64,000 nucleotides of DNA from Azoarcus olearius (GCF_001682385.1 NZ_CP016210.1:4387752-4451751), one strand, 5' to 3'; counted from the first letter of the stretch, positions 9,234-18,652 are shown. Program-made: numbers and translations. The notes: generated from the sequence alone by a model not told the origin.

Positions 9234-9748
9234 GCGCCTTCCTCCATCACCGCCATCGTGTTCATCTGCAGGGAAATCGCCCGCACCGGGCAGGGCGCGA
9301 CGCAGGCGCCGCAGCCGGTGCAGCGCGCCGCCTCCACCTCGGGCAGCGCTACGCCGCCGGCGCGCGGCCGGAAGCGGATCGCGCCGGCACCGCAGGCCTC
9401 GCCGCACACCCGGCACTCCACGCCGTGCTGCGCGATGCAGCCGGCGCCCAGGGTCAGGGTCGGGGTCCAGGGCGTCCGTCCGTCGTCACGCTGCAGCGCG
9501 CGCGGCGCGCAAGCGGTGACGCAGCGGGTGCAGAAGCTGCACTCGCTGCGGGCGAAGTCGATCTCGGGGTATCCGCCGCCGCCGCGCACCACCACCTGCG
9601 TGGGGCAGGCCGCGACGCAGGCGTCGCAGCGGGTGCACTGGCGCAGGAAGTCCTCTTCGGCGACCGCCCAGGGCGGACGCAGCGGCGAGGCGCCGGGCGG
9701 GGTACGGCCACGCAGGAAGCCCCTGCGCGCCATCGATACGGAAACCAC
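9230..9748 (-). CDS. napF: Ferredoxin-type protein NapF
   Basis: The protein has 172 residues and four cysteine clusters: CTRCDACVAACP, CSFCTRCVTAC, CRVCGEAC and CTGCGACVAPCP. NapF is a cytoplasmic iron-sulfur protein thought to help mature NapA before export. The GTG at 9748 is chosen because GGGGA lies about 8 bases upstream; the ATG at 9733 (MARRGFLRG) lacks a Shine-Dalgarno sequence but would also give a normal protein. It is the first gene of the operon. Confidence 0.92.
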   Translation of the reverse strand: MVSVSMARRGFLRGRTPPGASPLRPPWAVAEEDFLRQCTRCDACVAACPTQVVVRGGGGYPEIDFARSECSFCTRCVTACAPRALQRDDGRTPWTPTLTLGAGCIAQHGVECRVCGEACGAGAIRFRPRAGGVALPEVEAARCTGCGACVAPCPVRAISLQMNTMAVMEEGA

Positions 9749-9774
9749 GGAAATTCCCCAGGAAGCGAATGGGG

Positions 9775-9819
9775 ATATCTTCCGTGCGGCGCCGACCCCG
9801 CGTCATTGATGAACGTCAA
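9775..9819 (-). promoter_or_regulatory. FNR/Dnr-type site and possible -10 upstream of napF
   Basis: TTGATGAACGTCAA at 9806-9819 matches the FNR/Anr/Dnr consensus TTGAT-N4-ATCAA at nine of the ten defined bases. A weak -10-like AGATAT on the minus strand at 9775-9780 would put the start near 9768, with the site about 44 bases upstream, close to the class II activating position. Oxygen- or NO-responsive control of nap is inferred. Confidence 0.7.
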
Positions 9820-9925
9820 GATAGGAATCGCTCTCAATACGCGCAAAAACAGCGCGGTATCGGGCGCGGACCGCGGCGGGGGCGAGGGTCGGTTCAATGC
9901 CGGCGGCGGGGCGCCGCGGCGGGCG

Positions 9926-12900
9926 TCAGCCCAGGCTGGGTTCGCCAGCCGCCGGCCGGCTTTCCGCCAGCCAGCGATCCACATCGGCGGCCAGCACTTC
10001 CAGCAGATGGGTCCAGCCGGGCAGCAGCTGCGTCACGGTGGCGAAGTCGCCGGCGCGCGCCGCCAGTTCGATCGCCAACGCGGCGTCCACCGCCTCCGCG
10101 CTGCAGACCGTGCCGGCCAGGCCCTTGGCGGTGTGGGCTGCGCGCACGCAGGTTTCGCCGTCCGCCGCCTCCACCGCCAGCCGCAGGCTTGCGGTTTCGC
10201 CGAACAGCGCGGCGACCGCCTCGGGCAGGATTTCGCGCGCGATGTCAAGGTCGCCGGCCATCTGGTCGAGGGCGAGGTCGGCATCGAAGGCGCGCCCTCG
10301 CGCGGCGGGCGGTCCGGCGGGCAGGTCCGGCGGCGACGGATCCGCCGGTACGCTGAGCCAGTGCCGCACCGTCGCCTCCAGCCGCGCGGCGTCGATCGGC
10401 TTGGTCAGGTAGTCGTCCATGCCCGCCGCCAGCACCCGCTCGCGGTCGCCTTCCATCGCGTCGGCCGTCATCGCGACGATGGGGATGGCGGCATGGCGGG
10501 CGCCGCCCAGGCCATCGCGGATCGCCCGGGTCGCGGCAAAGCCGTCCACCTCGGGCATGCGGCAGTCCATCAGGACGAGGTCGTAATCGCCCTGCACCAG
10601 CGCGGCCAGCGCCGCGGCGCCGTCACCGGCCACGTGCACCCGGTGACCCTGGCGTTCCAGCATCGTGCGGGCGATCTTCTGATTGGTGGCGTTGTCCTCG
10701 GCCAGCAGGATGCGGCCGTGGCGCGGACGCTCGCCTCCCATGAGCGGGGCGGTGGGCATCCGCAGCGGCTGCCCGCCCTGGCGCAGCAGGGTGCGCAGCG
10801 CGCGTTCGAGCAGGTCGGCGCGGACCGGCTTCGCCAGATAGGCGGCAAAGCCGCCGGCGCGCAGGCGCTCGGCGTCGGGGCGCATCGCGACCGGGGTCAG
10901 CAGCAGCAGCGGCAGGTGGGCCAACGCGGGATCGGCCTTGATCCGTCGGCCGAGCGCTTCGCCATCCATGCCCGGCATGCGCAGGTCGAGGATCGCGCCG
11001 TCGATCGTCGCGCCCGTCTCCGCCTCGCCTGCGAGCAGTGCCAGCGCGGCATCGCCGTCGGCGGCCTCCAGCAGCTCGCAGCCCCACGCGCCGAGCAGCA
11101 GGCCGAGCTGTTCGCGGCTGCTGGCGTTGTCGTCCACCACCAGCAGGCGGCGGCCGGCCAGGTCGGAGGCCGGCGGCAGATGTTCGCCACCCGGCTGGCG
11201 CGCGAACGGCAGCGCCAGCCAGAAGGTCGAGCCCACGCCCGGCTGGCTGCGGACGCCGATCTCGCCCCCCATCAGCTCGACCAGGCGCTTGCTGATCGAC
11301 AGCCCCAGCCCGGTGCCGCCGAAGCGGCGGCTGGTCGAGCCCTCGGCCTGGGTGAAGGGCGAAAACAGCGCGGGCAGGGTTTCGGCCGGAATGCCGATGC
11401 CGCTGTCGCGGATCTCGAAACGCACGCGCAGTGGTTCGCCGCGGTCCTCGACGCCCACGCTCACCACGACTTCGCCGTGGTCGGTGAACTTGATCGCATT
11501 GCCGACCAGGTTGAGCAAGACCTGCCGCAGCCGGCCCGGATCGCCGCGCAGCCGCGCGGGGAGCGAGGGCTCCACGCGGCAGATGAATTCGATGCCCTTC
11601 TCCTCGGCGCGCAGCGCGAGCAGGCTGCTGATTTCGTTGAGCACGCCATGCAGGTCGAAGTCGATGGTTTCGATGTCGAGCTTGCCGGCGTCGATCTTCG
11701 AGAAGTCGAGGATGTCGTTGAGGATGCCGAGCAGGGCCTGCGCGCTGTGGCGGGCGGTCTCGGCGAAGTCGCGCTGCTCGTCGTCAAGCTCGGTGGTCAG
11801 CAGCAGCTCGGTCATGCCGAGCACGCCGTTCATCGGCGTGCGGATCTCGTGGCTCATGTTGGCGACGAACAGGCTCTTGGCCTGGTTGGCGGCCTCGGCG
11901 GCGGCGCGCGCCTCGTGCAGGTCGGTGACGTCGACACGGAAGCCGACGATGTGGCCGGCAGGCGTGCGGCGATCGACCACCCGCAGCCAGCGCCCCGACG
12001 CAATGCAGGTTTCGCGCGCCTCGGTGCCGGCCTGGTGGCGCGCCATCGCATCGGCCAGCCACGCTTGTTCGCGGCCCACCGCCTCCGGAAACTGCCCGCG
12101 CGCCACGCTGGCGCGCAGGATGCGCTCGAACGGGGTGCCGGGCACCAGCAGATCGGCGGTGAGCGCGAAGAGTTCGCGGTAGCGGTCGTTGCACAACAGC
12201 AGGCGGTCCTGCTCGTCGCAGATGATGAAGGCTTCGTCGATCGCGTCGATCGCGGCCCGCAGGATGCCTTCGCTACGTTGCAGCGCGCTGGCCGCGCGCT
12301 CGCGTTCGGTCCTGCGCGCCGCCTCGAGCGAGGCCGCGAGCGTGTTCACCACGTGGGCGATCGCGCCGGTCTCGCCGGTCATCGCGGGGAGGCGCTCCCC
12401 CAGGTCCTGCTCGATGCGGCGCACGCCCGCGGTGATGGTGCCGACGTCGCGCGTCAGCCGCGTGGCGAGCAGCACCACCAGCAGCGTCGCCACCAGCACC
12501 GCGAGCGCGGTGAAGGCCGACACCATGGTGCGCATCTGGCTGATTTCGGCGTCGATGTCGTCGATCAGCTGGTTGGCCCAGATGTAGCCGACGACCTCCT
12601 CGCCCTGACGCACCGGCGTCATCGCGTTGAGGATGCGGCCGCGCACCAGCAGGCCGCGCTCCACCGCCGCGGTCCCGAGATGCATCACGCGCCGCCCCGG
12701 ATGGTCCGCCGCCACCGACACCCCGACCTTGTCGCCGAACTTGGCGCTGGGGCCGTAGGTGAGGATGGCGTCCAGTTCGCGGTGGTAATAGCCCACGCCG
12801 GTGCCGGGAAACGCGGCGGCGACCTCGTCGGTATAGCCGGCCAGCGCCGCGTTGAGCACGCCGATGCGCGCGGCGCGGTCCTGCGCGGGCGTGGGGGAAC

Positions 12901-13120
12901 GCGCGAGCAGCGCGGCGTAGCCGCCGTCGGCCTCCAGGCGCGCCGACAGCAGCCGGGTGACGCCCAGCAGGCGCTCGCGCTTCTCGGCGAGGATGGACTG
13001 CTCGCTGCCGAGCGTGAGGAGGTAGCCGAGCCCGCCGATCGACAGCGCGACCATCGGGATCAGCGCCAGCAACAGGCGCGCGCGCAACTTGCCCGGCCAC
13101 AGCCTTGCGAGCGCGTTCAT
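9926..13120 (-). CDS. Hybrid sensor histidine kinase (PAS, HisKA, HATPase, two REC, Hpt)
   Basis: The 1064-residue membrane kinase has TM1 at about 16-36, a periplasmic domain to about 198, TM2 at 199-221, HAMP, PAS (283-405), HisKA with phospho-His in SHEIRTPMNG (residue 424), HATPase with DSGIGIP and GGTGLGLSIS, two receiver domains (LLVVDDNASS...LDLRMPGMDG and ILLAEDNATNQ...LMDCRMPEVDG) and a C-terminal Hpt with AHTAKGLAGTV. This architecture supports an internal multi-step phosphorelay like BarA or ArcB. The signal and output are unknown. It is divergent from the small response regulator gene at 13216, 95 bp away. Confidence 0.92.
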   Translation of the reverse strand: MNALARLWPGKLRARLLLALIPMVALSIGGLGYLLTLGSEQSILAEKRERLLGVTRLLSARLEADGGYAALLARSPTPAQDRAARIGVLNAALAGYTDEVAAAFPGTGVGYYHRELDAILTYGPSAKFGDKVGVSVAADHPGRRVMHLGTAAVERGLLVRGRILNAMTPVRQGEEVVGYIWANQLIDDIDAEISQMRTMVSAFTALAVLVATLLVVLLATRLTRDVGTITAGVRRIEQDLGERLPAMTGETGAIAHVVNTLAASLEAARRTERERAASALQRSEGILRAAIDAIDEAFIICDEQDRLLLCNDRYRELFALTADLLVPGTPFERILRASVARGQFPEAVGREQAWLADAMARHQAGTEARETCIASGRWLRVVDRRTPAGHIVGFRVDVTDLHEARAAAEAANQAKSLFVANMSHEIRTPMNGVLGMTELLLTTELDDEQRDFAETARHSAQALLGILNDILDFSKIDAGKLDIETIDFDLHGVLNEISSLLALRAEEKGIEFICRVEPSLPARLRGDPGRLRQVLLNLVGNAIKFTDHGEVVVSVGVEDRGEPLRVRFEIRDSGIGIPAETLPALFSPFTQAEGSTSRRFGGTGLGLSISKRLVELMGGEIGVRSQPGVGSTFWLALPFARQPGGEHLPPASDLAGRRLLVVDDNASSREQLGLLLGAWGCELLEAADGDAALALLAGEAETGATIDGAILDLRMPGMDGEALGRRIKADPALAHLPLLLLTPVAMRPDAERLRAGGFAAYLAKPVRADLLERALRTLLRQGGQPLRMPTAPLMGGERPRHGRILLAEDNATNQKIARTMLERQGHRVHVAGDGAAALAALVQGDYDLVLMDCRMPEVDGFAATRAIRDGLGGARHAAIPIVAMTADAMEGDRERVLAAGMDDYLTKPIDAARLEATVRHWLSVPADPSPPDLPAGPPAARGRAFDADLALDQMAGDLDIAREILPEAVAALFGETASLRLAVEAADGETCVRAAHTAKGLAGTVCSAEAVDAALAIELAARAGDFATVTQLLPGWTHLLEVLAADVDRWLAESRPAAGEPSLG

Positions 13121-13215
13121 GGCCTGGCCTCCGCGCGCGTGCGGGGGCGCAGCTTCTGCGGGCCCACCTTCTGGTGTATAAGGGGCGCTCGAATTCCCCC
13201 CGCTTGCCGCTGCCG

Positions 13216-13569
13216 ATGAAAAAGGTCCTGGTCGTTGACGACGTGCCCGTCAACCGCAAACTCGCCCTCGCCATGCTGAAGAAGCGCGGCTGGCAGGCCG
13301 AAGAGGTGGACAACGGCGCAGCCGCGCTCGAACGGTTGAGCGCAGGCGGCTTCGACGGCGTGCTGCTCGACATCAGCATGCCGGGCATGGACGGCGAAGA
13401 GGTGTGCCGGCGCATCCGCGCCGACCGCCGCTTCGCGGGGCTGAGAATCGTCGCTTACACGGCGCATGCGATGGAGTTCGAGAAGGAGCGCATTCTCAGC
13501 GCCGGGTTCGACAGCATCATGATCAAGCCGATCACGATGAGCGCCCTTCAGTCGGCGCTGCCGGACTGA
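13216..13569 (+). CDS. Single-domain response regulator
   Basis: The 117-residue protein is a lone receiver: MKKVLVVDDVPVNRK (acidic pair), phosphoacceptor Asp in GVLLDISMPGMDG, conserved Thr/Ala in VAYTAHA and Lys in IMIKP. There is no output domain, so it acts by protein contact or as a phosphorelay shuttle. The ATG at 13216 opens the canonical CheY-like fold; the frame remains open upstream to 13105 without domain character. It lies between two large kinases and overlaps the convergent kinase gene by 38 bp. Confidence 0.9.
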   Translation: MKKVLVVDDVPVNRKLALAMLKKRGWQAEEVDNGAAALERLSAGGFDGVLLDISMPGMDGEEVCRRIRADRRFAGLRIVAYTAHAMEFEKERILSAGFDSIMIKPITMSALQSALPD

Positions 13570-16090
13570 CGAGCGGAATCCAGAATTCGAAGTAGGCGCC
13601 CTCGCCCGGCGCCGACTCCAGCCGCACCGCCCCACCCATCAGCGCCACCACCTCGCGCACCAGCGCGAGCCCGAGGCCGGTACCGCCGTGCTCGCGGGTG
13701 ATGAAGGTGGACGCCTGGCGGAAGCGATCGAAGATCACCGGCTGCATCTCGGCAGCGATGCCGGGGCCGGTGTCGCGCACGCCGACGATCAGCCGGTCCG
13801 CTTCCGTGCGGGCAAGCAGCTTCACCTCGCCCGCCGGGGTGAACTTGATCGCGTTGTTCAGCAGGTTGTTGATCACCTGGCGCAGCCGCGTGGGATCGCC
13901 GGCCAGCGTCGCCGGCAGCCCGGGCGCGAACTCGGTGGCGAACGCCAGCCCCTTCTGCTGCGCCATCGTGCCGTGCAGGTTGGCCACCTGCTGCAGCAGC
14001 GCCGGCAGGTCGAACGCGACCGACTCAAGGCTCATGTGCCCAGCCTCGATCTTGGCGATGTCGAGCACGTCGTTGACCAGCGACAGCAGGTGTTCGCCGC
14101 TCTGGTAGATGGTGTCGGCATGGTCGCGCACTTCATCGTTGGGGGCGTCGTCGCGGATCAGCTCGGCAAAGCCGAGAATGCCGTTCAGCGGGGTGCGCAG
14201 CTCGTGCGACATGCTGGCGACGAAGTCGCTCTTCATGCGGCTGTTGTCCTCGGCCTGACGGCGGGCGTCTTCCAGCCGCTGGAAGGATTCGCTGACGCTG
14301 TCCGCCATGTTGTTGAGCGAATCGCTGAGGCGGCCGAGTTCGTCCTTCGACTCGCTGCGGAAGCGGAAGCCGAAGTCGCCCGCCTCGATGCGGTTGAGCC
14401 CGCCGATGAGGTCGGTGATGCGGCGGGTCAGCATCGACGCCAGCCAGATCGCCACCGCGACCACGAAGAACACCATGATCAGCGTGGAGAAGGTGAGGCC
14501 GAAGGCGGTGCGGCTCATCGAATGGTCGATCAGGCTCTGCAGCCCGGCCTGCTGCTCCTTCATCCGCTCGCCGAACTCGGCCACCTTGTCTTCCATCAGG
14601 CGCGCCGTGGTGCGCGCCGGCTCGTGGAAGTCGTCCACGTTGGCGCCGATGGTCACGTAGCCGAAACCGCGCGGCGTGCGCCCGTACTGGCCGGTGTGAT
14701 AGGGGATGGCCGCGGCGGTGGTGAGCTTCCACACCCCGCTCCACAGGATCAGGAAGGAGCCGGAACCGCCGTATTCGGTGAGGTCATGCCAGCCCTGGCA
14801 CTGCGGCGCGAAGTTGAGGTAGCGGCATTCCAGCGCGACATTGCCTGCACGCGTCAGCGCCGCCGCGGGCTTCTTGTCGCGCGTCTGGTGGTCGAAGGGC
14901 GGAATGCTTGCGAGATAGGTGCGCAGCGGCTGCCCGCTCGCCTGCCAGGCGGCGTGGAGGCCGTCCTCCAGCCAGGGCGTGGCGTGCTCGCCGGTTTGCG
15001 GATCGAAGCCGACGATGGAATGGTGGCGCGGGTGGGCGATGTTGCGGTCGAGGTAATCCCAGATGAAGGCGTAGTTGCCGTTGGCAGCGTCGGGAATCGG
15101 CGTGTAGCGCTCGGCCGTCGGCATCAGGTTGTCGGTGAAGCTCATCACATGGGTGTGATCGAGCGCGAGCGTGACGTAGCCGATGACCTTGCCGTCGCGC
15201 GCCACCGGCGTCGCCCAGCGCACGATGCCCTGGAAGCGCTTGCCCTGCGGATTCTCCCGCCCGGCGTAGGCCTCGGCCGCGGGGGCGAACGGGATGCCGA
15301 GCTTGGCCGCCTTTTCCGGCGTGAACGGGCCGATCACGCGCGACGGCACGTAGGGGCCGATCACGTCCGACACGTAGATCTCGCCCGGCTTGAGCTTTTT
15401 CAGCTCGTCAAAGTAGGTCTCGGCCTTGCACCAGGTGTTGGCCTTGTCGGAGACATCGCGCAGTTCGCGCGGCAGCAGCCCGGTGCGCGAGATCTTGAGC
15501 CGCTCGCGGCCGTCGAGGCCGACGAAGGTGATCTCGTGATAAAGCGGCAGCGGCACCGTGCGCCGCACCGTTTCCGGCGGGCGGTAGTGGAAGTCCTGGC
15601 GGTTCTCGGCATTGCTGGCGACCACGCCCTGGGTGTCGGGAACAGGGCTCTGCTTCGGCGCCCAGCCCTTGCCGTCGGCGGCCAGCACCCACTCACCGGC
15701 TTCGACGATGTTGCGCGTGCGGTTGTCGATGAAGCGCCGGTACTGCGCCTCGGTCGGTTCGAGGGCGGCGGCGAGCAGCACGTCGCGGTCGCGGTCGTAC
15801 AGGAAGTCGGCCACCGCGCGCGCGGTGTCGGTGGTCAGGCGCTCGATCTCCTCGCGCGCCCGGTCGTCCAGCGCCTTCACCGACTCGGTGGTGAAGGTCT
15901 TGCCCATCTGCGCGACGGTGTTGCGCACTTCGTCGGCCAGCGTCGCGGTGCGCTCGGCCAGCCCGCTGCCGAGGTGGGTCACGCCTTCCCAGGCGAGCAG
16001 CGCGAGCAGGATCAGCGGCACCACCTTGATGATGACGAAGAGCAGGATGAGCTTGGCGCGTATGCCCCACTTGTGCAGATCGATTCCCAT
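13532..16090 (-). CDS. Sensor histidine kinase with large periplasmic domain
   Basis: The 852-residue protein has TM1 near 14-36, an extracytoplasmic region of about 470 residues, TM2 (TFSTLIMVFFVVAVAIWLAS), HAMP, HisKA with SHELRTPLNG, and HATPase with NNLLNNAIKF, DTGPGIA and GGTGLGLAL. The sensor part contains a double-Cache-like pattern (RDGKVIGYVTLALDHT). It has no receiver of its own, so the adjacent 117-residue receiver is the likely first partner. The 3' ends of the two genes overlap by 38 bp. The stimulus is not evident. Confidence 0.88.
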   Translation of the reverse strand: MGIDLHKWGIRAKLILLFVIIKVVPLILLALLAWEGVTHLGSGLAERTATLADEVRNTVAQMGKTFTTESVKALDDRAREEIERLTTDTARAVADFLYDRDRDVLLAAALEPTEAQYRRFIDNRTRNIVEAGEWVLAADGKGWAPKQSPVPDTQGVVASNAENRQDFHYRPPETVRRTVPLPLYHEITFVGLDGRERLKISRTGLLPRELRDVSDKANTWCKAETYFDELKKLKPGEIYVSDVIGPYVPSRVIGPFTPEKAAKLGIPFAPAAEAYAGRENPQGKRFQGIVRWATPVARDGKVIGYVTLALDHTHVMSFTDNLMPTAERYTPIPDAANGNYAFIWDYLDRNIAHPRHHSIVGFDPQTGEHATPWLEDGLHAAWQASGQPLRTYLASIPPFDHQTRDKKPAAALTRAGNVALECRYLNFAPQCQGWHDLTEYGGSGSFLILWSGVWKLTTAAAIPYHTGQYGRTPRGFGYVTIGANVDDFHEPARTTARLMEDKVAEFGERMKEQQAGLQSLIDHSMSRTAFGLTFSTLIMVFFVVAVAIWLASMLTRRITDLIGGLNRIEAGDFGFRFRSESKDELGRLSDSLNNMADSVSESFQRLEDARRQAEDNSRMKSDFVASMSHELRTPLNGILGFAELIRDDAPNDEVRDHADTIYQSGEHLLSLVNDVLDIAKIEAGHMSLESVAFDLPALLQQVANLHGTMAQQKGLAFATEFAPGLPATLAGDPTRLRQVINNLLNNAIKFTPAGEVKLLARTEADRLIVGVRDTGPGIAAEMQPVIFDRFRQASTFITREHGGTGLGLALVREVVALMGGAVRLESAPGEGAYFEFWIPLVSPAAPTEGRSS

Positions 16091-16337
16091 CCGGCGGCTA
16101 CGTCCTTTGTTTTATTCCGGCGACGCATCCCCGCGACCGTCGGCCTGCTCCGGCGGCTGGCCGGCGTAGGGCGATTCTACCGGCAACATCGGTGGCAAAA
16201 AGGAAGAAATGCACGCCGGAACACTGCCGGGAGCAGCGCCAGCGGCATTATCGCGCGACCACCAAGATTACTACTAAAGAAATAGTCAATGGAGTACCCG
16301 GGGTGGGCACCTGCAGGCGCTGGCGGCTGCCGCCGCC

Positions 16338-17762
16338 TCAGCGCGGCAGCGGGCGCACCTGTTCCAGCTTGCCGGGCGTGGCGAACCAGCGCGCCAGCAA
16401 GCGCTGGAGGTCGAGATCGAACCGGCGCGGCTGCGCGGCCAGCACCGGCAGCTCGCTTTCGTCCTCGGTGCTGCCGAGATAACACCAGCGGTCGAAGACA
16501 TGGAAGGCGGGCGGGCGGTGCGCGGCGGCCTCGACGACCGCGGCCGGTCCGGCCCACGGCCACGGCTTGAGCCCGGTCGCGCCGAGCGCCCCGAGCAGGC
16601 GGGCGTCGTGCGCGGCGAAGGTTTCGCGGCCCGCGCACACGCCGGCGCAGCGGCGCGCGAGGTGGGCCGAGCACGGGCCGGCGCCGCCGTGTTCCAACCC
16701 GAGCCGGCGCGGGCAGAGCTGGTACAGCAACGCGAACTCGCGCAGCAGGTTGTCCGCTTCGCGCGGGCTGCGGAAGCAGCCGTACAGCGCATCCCACGTG
16801 GCGGGATCGGTGTCCGCCACCGTGACCCGCTCGAGGATGGGCGGCCGCTTGCGGTTGGAGATGTGGCGCAGCGCGAAGGCGTCCACGCCGCGTTCGGGCT
16901 GGCGGTTGTGCGGCGGGCGGTGGCTGCGCAGCAGTTCCGCCTCGAGCAGCTGCGCGCCCAGTTCGCCGGCGGTCTCCACCCATTCCACGCGCTGCACGCG
17001 GCGGATGAAATCGGCCTCCTTGCCGCCACGCGCCGCCGCGGCAAACTGCTCCATGACGCGCCCGCGCAGGCTGCCGGCGCGCCCGATGTAGAGCGGCCGC
17101 TCGCGGCCTTCACCGGGCATCGCCTCGGGACTGGCGAAATACAGATACACGCCGGGCGCCTCGGGCAGCCCTTCGATCGCGCCTTCGGGCAGGTCGGGCG
17201 GGCGCGCCGGGGCCTTCATCGCCCGTTCCACCGCGCGCGCCAGCGTGGCCGCGGGAAAAGCCTGCTCGACCACGCGGGCGAACTGCCACAGCACCTCGGT
17301 ATCGCCCATCGCGCGGTGGCGGGCGCCGCACGCGAGGCCGTGGCGTTCGATGATCGCGTCGAGGCCGTGGCGGTGGTGGTCGGGATAAAGCGCGCGCGAC
17401 AGCTTGACGGTGCACAGCACCGGGGCGTCGAACTCGCGCCCGAGTGCGGCATACGCGGTCTTCAGGAAGCCGTAGTCGAAGCGCGCGTTGTGGGCGACGA
17501 ACACGCAGTCATCGAGCAGCGCCGCCACGGTGTCGGCCACCGCGGCGAAGTCGGGCGCCCCGGCGACCATGGTGTCGTCGATGCCGGTGACACCCTGGAT
17601 GGTGGGCGGAATCGGCACTCCGGGGTTGATCAGGCTTTCCCAGCGCTGCACGAGCTGGCCGCGCTCGATGCGCAGGATGGCGATCTCGGTGATGCGGTCG
17701 CGCAGCGGATGCGCGCCGGTGGTTTCGAGATCGACCAGGACGTAGCGCGCCGGCAGCGACAT
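16338..17762 (-). CDS. DnaQ-like 3'-5' exonuclease fused to GIY-YIG nuclease domain
   Basis: The 474-residue protein has an N-terminal DEDDh exonuclease (YVLVDLETTG, HNARFDYGFL, HRAMGDTEV, about residues 1-175) and a UvrC/Cho-like GIY-YIG domain from about 200 (GVYLYF...RPLYIGRAGSLRGRV). A Cys-rich stretch (GPCSAHLARRCAGVCAG) follows, as in UvrC homologues. Proteins of this form resemble the exonuclease/Cho family that may incise near bulky DNA damage; the substrate is unproven. The ATG at 17762 ends 2 bp from the methyltransferase stop, so the two may be co-transcribed. Confidence 0.85.
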   Translation of the reverse strand: MSLPARYVLVDLETTGAHPLRDRITEIAILRIERGQLVQRWESLINPGVPIPPTIQGVTGIDDTMVAGAPDFAAVADTVAALLDDCVFVAHNARFDYGFLKTAYAALGREFDAPVLCTVKLSRALYPDHHRHGLDAIIERHGLACGARHRAMGDTEVLWQFARVVEQAFPAATLARAVERAMKAPARPPDLPEGAIEGLPEAPGVYLYFASPEAMPGEGRERPLYIGRAGSLRGRVMEQFAAAARGGKEADFIRRVQRVEWVETAGELGAQLLEAELLRSHRPPHNRQPERGVDAFALRHISNRKRPPILERVTVADTDPATWDALYGCFRSPREADNLLREFALLYQLCPRRLGLEHGGAGPCSAHLARRCAGVCAGRETFAAHDARLLGALGATGLKPWPWAGPAAVVEAAAHRPPAFHVFDRWCYLGSTEDESELPVLAAQPRRFDLDLQRLLARWFATPGKLEQVRPLPR

Positions 17763-17764
17763 CG

Positions 17765-18529
17765 TCAGGCCGCCGGCTTGCGTCCGATGTATTCGCGGAA
17801 CACGCCCATCGTCAGCATGCAGCGCACGTCCTCGAACCCGGCGGCGCGCATCGCCTCCATCACCCGCTCGGGTTCCACCGAGGCCTGGATGGTGTCCCAG
17901 TAGTATTCCCACAGCATGGTCACGTCGGGCGTGCAGCGCGCGAGGCGGGCGAGCACCGGCACCACCGCGCGGATATAGCAGCGCAGCGCGAGGCGGCCGA
18001 ACAGGCTGCGCGGGCGGGTGATCTCCATGATGCAGGCGGTGCCGCCGGGGCGCAGCACGCGCAGGTATTCGCCGAAGGCCTGGTCGAGGTCGGCGACGTG
18101 GCGCAGCGCGTAGCCCATCGACACGAAATCGACTTCGCCGTCGTCCAGCGGAATGGATTCGGCGTAGGCCTCGAGGGTCTGCACGTCGAGCTTCTTGCGC
18201 AACTCCTCCAGCATGCCGGGGGACGGATCGAGCGCCACCAGACGTCCGGCCGGGCCGACGATGCTGTGCGCCTCGCGCGCGACCAGGCCGGTGCCGGCGG
18301 CGACGTCGAGCACCGTCATGCCGGCAGCGAGGCCGCTGCGCTGCAGGGCGTAGCGGCGATACCACGGCCCGGTGCCGAAGGCGGTGATGCGTTCGGCGCG
18401 GTCGTAGCCGGCGGCGGCGCGGTCGAACAGCGCGCGGGTGGTGTGGCGGCGCTCGGCCTCGGTGGCGAAATAGCGCCGCAGCTGCGGGTCAGTCTGCAGC
18501 GGGCTGGCGCTGTACGCAGGGTCGGTCAT
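17765..18529 (-). CDS. UbiE/COQ5-family SAM-dependent methyltransferase
   Basis: The 254-residue protein has the class I methyltransferase motifs VLDVAAGTGL (motif I), LVALDPSPGML and FVSMGYALRHV, and VLRPGG, all in the UbiE/MenG style. It may methylate a quinone precursor or a related lipid. It could be the genuine UbiE, but its N-terminus (YFATEAERRHTTRALFDRAA) and loops differ from the standard protein, so the substrate is left open. Start ATG 18529. It is 2 bp upstream of the nuclease gene. Confidence 0.8.
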   Translation of the reverse strand: MTDPAYSASPLQTDPQLRRYFATEAERRHTTRALFDRAAAGYDRAERITAFGTGPWYRRYALQRSGLAAGMTVLDVAAGTGLVAREAHSIVGPAGRLVALDPSPGMLEELRKKLDVQTLEAYAESIPLDDGEVDFVSMGYALRHVADLDQAFGEYLRVLRPGGTACIMEITRPRSLFGRLALRCYIRAVVPVLARLARCTPDVTMLWEYYWDTIQASVEPERVMEAMRAAGFEDVRCMLTMGVFREYIGRKPAA

Positions 18530-18652
18530 CGTGGGACGGTCAGAAGCGGAGACCGGGCGGTGCCGGCCTCGGATGGAAAACCGGCGGGCGGGCGTTGCAC
18601 GCACCCGACCGCCGGCGACAGGGGGAACGGCGCGCAGCGTCGCCGGGCCCGC

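Noticed and set aside
9425..13219. 1264-residue open frame antisense to the hybrid kinase and across napF
   Set aside because: It runs through two clear genes on the other strand and has shadow-type composition; no motif is present.
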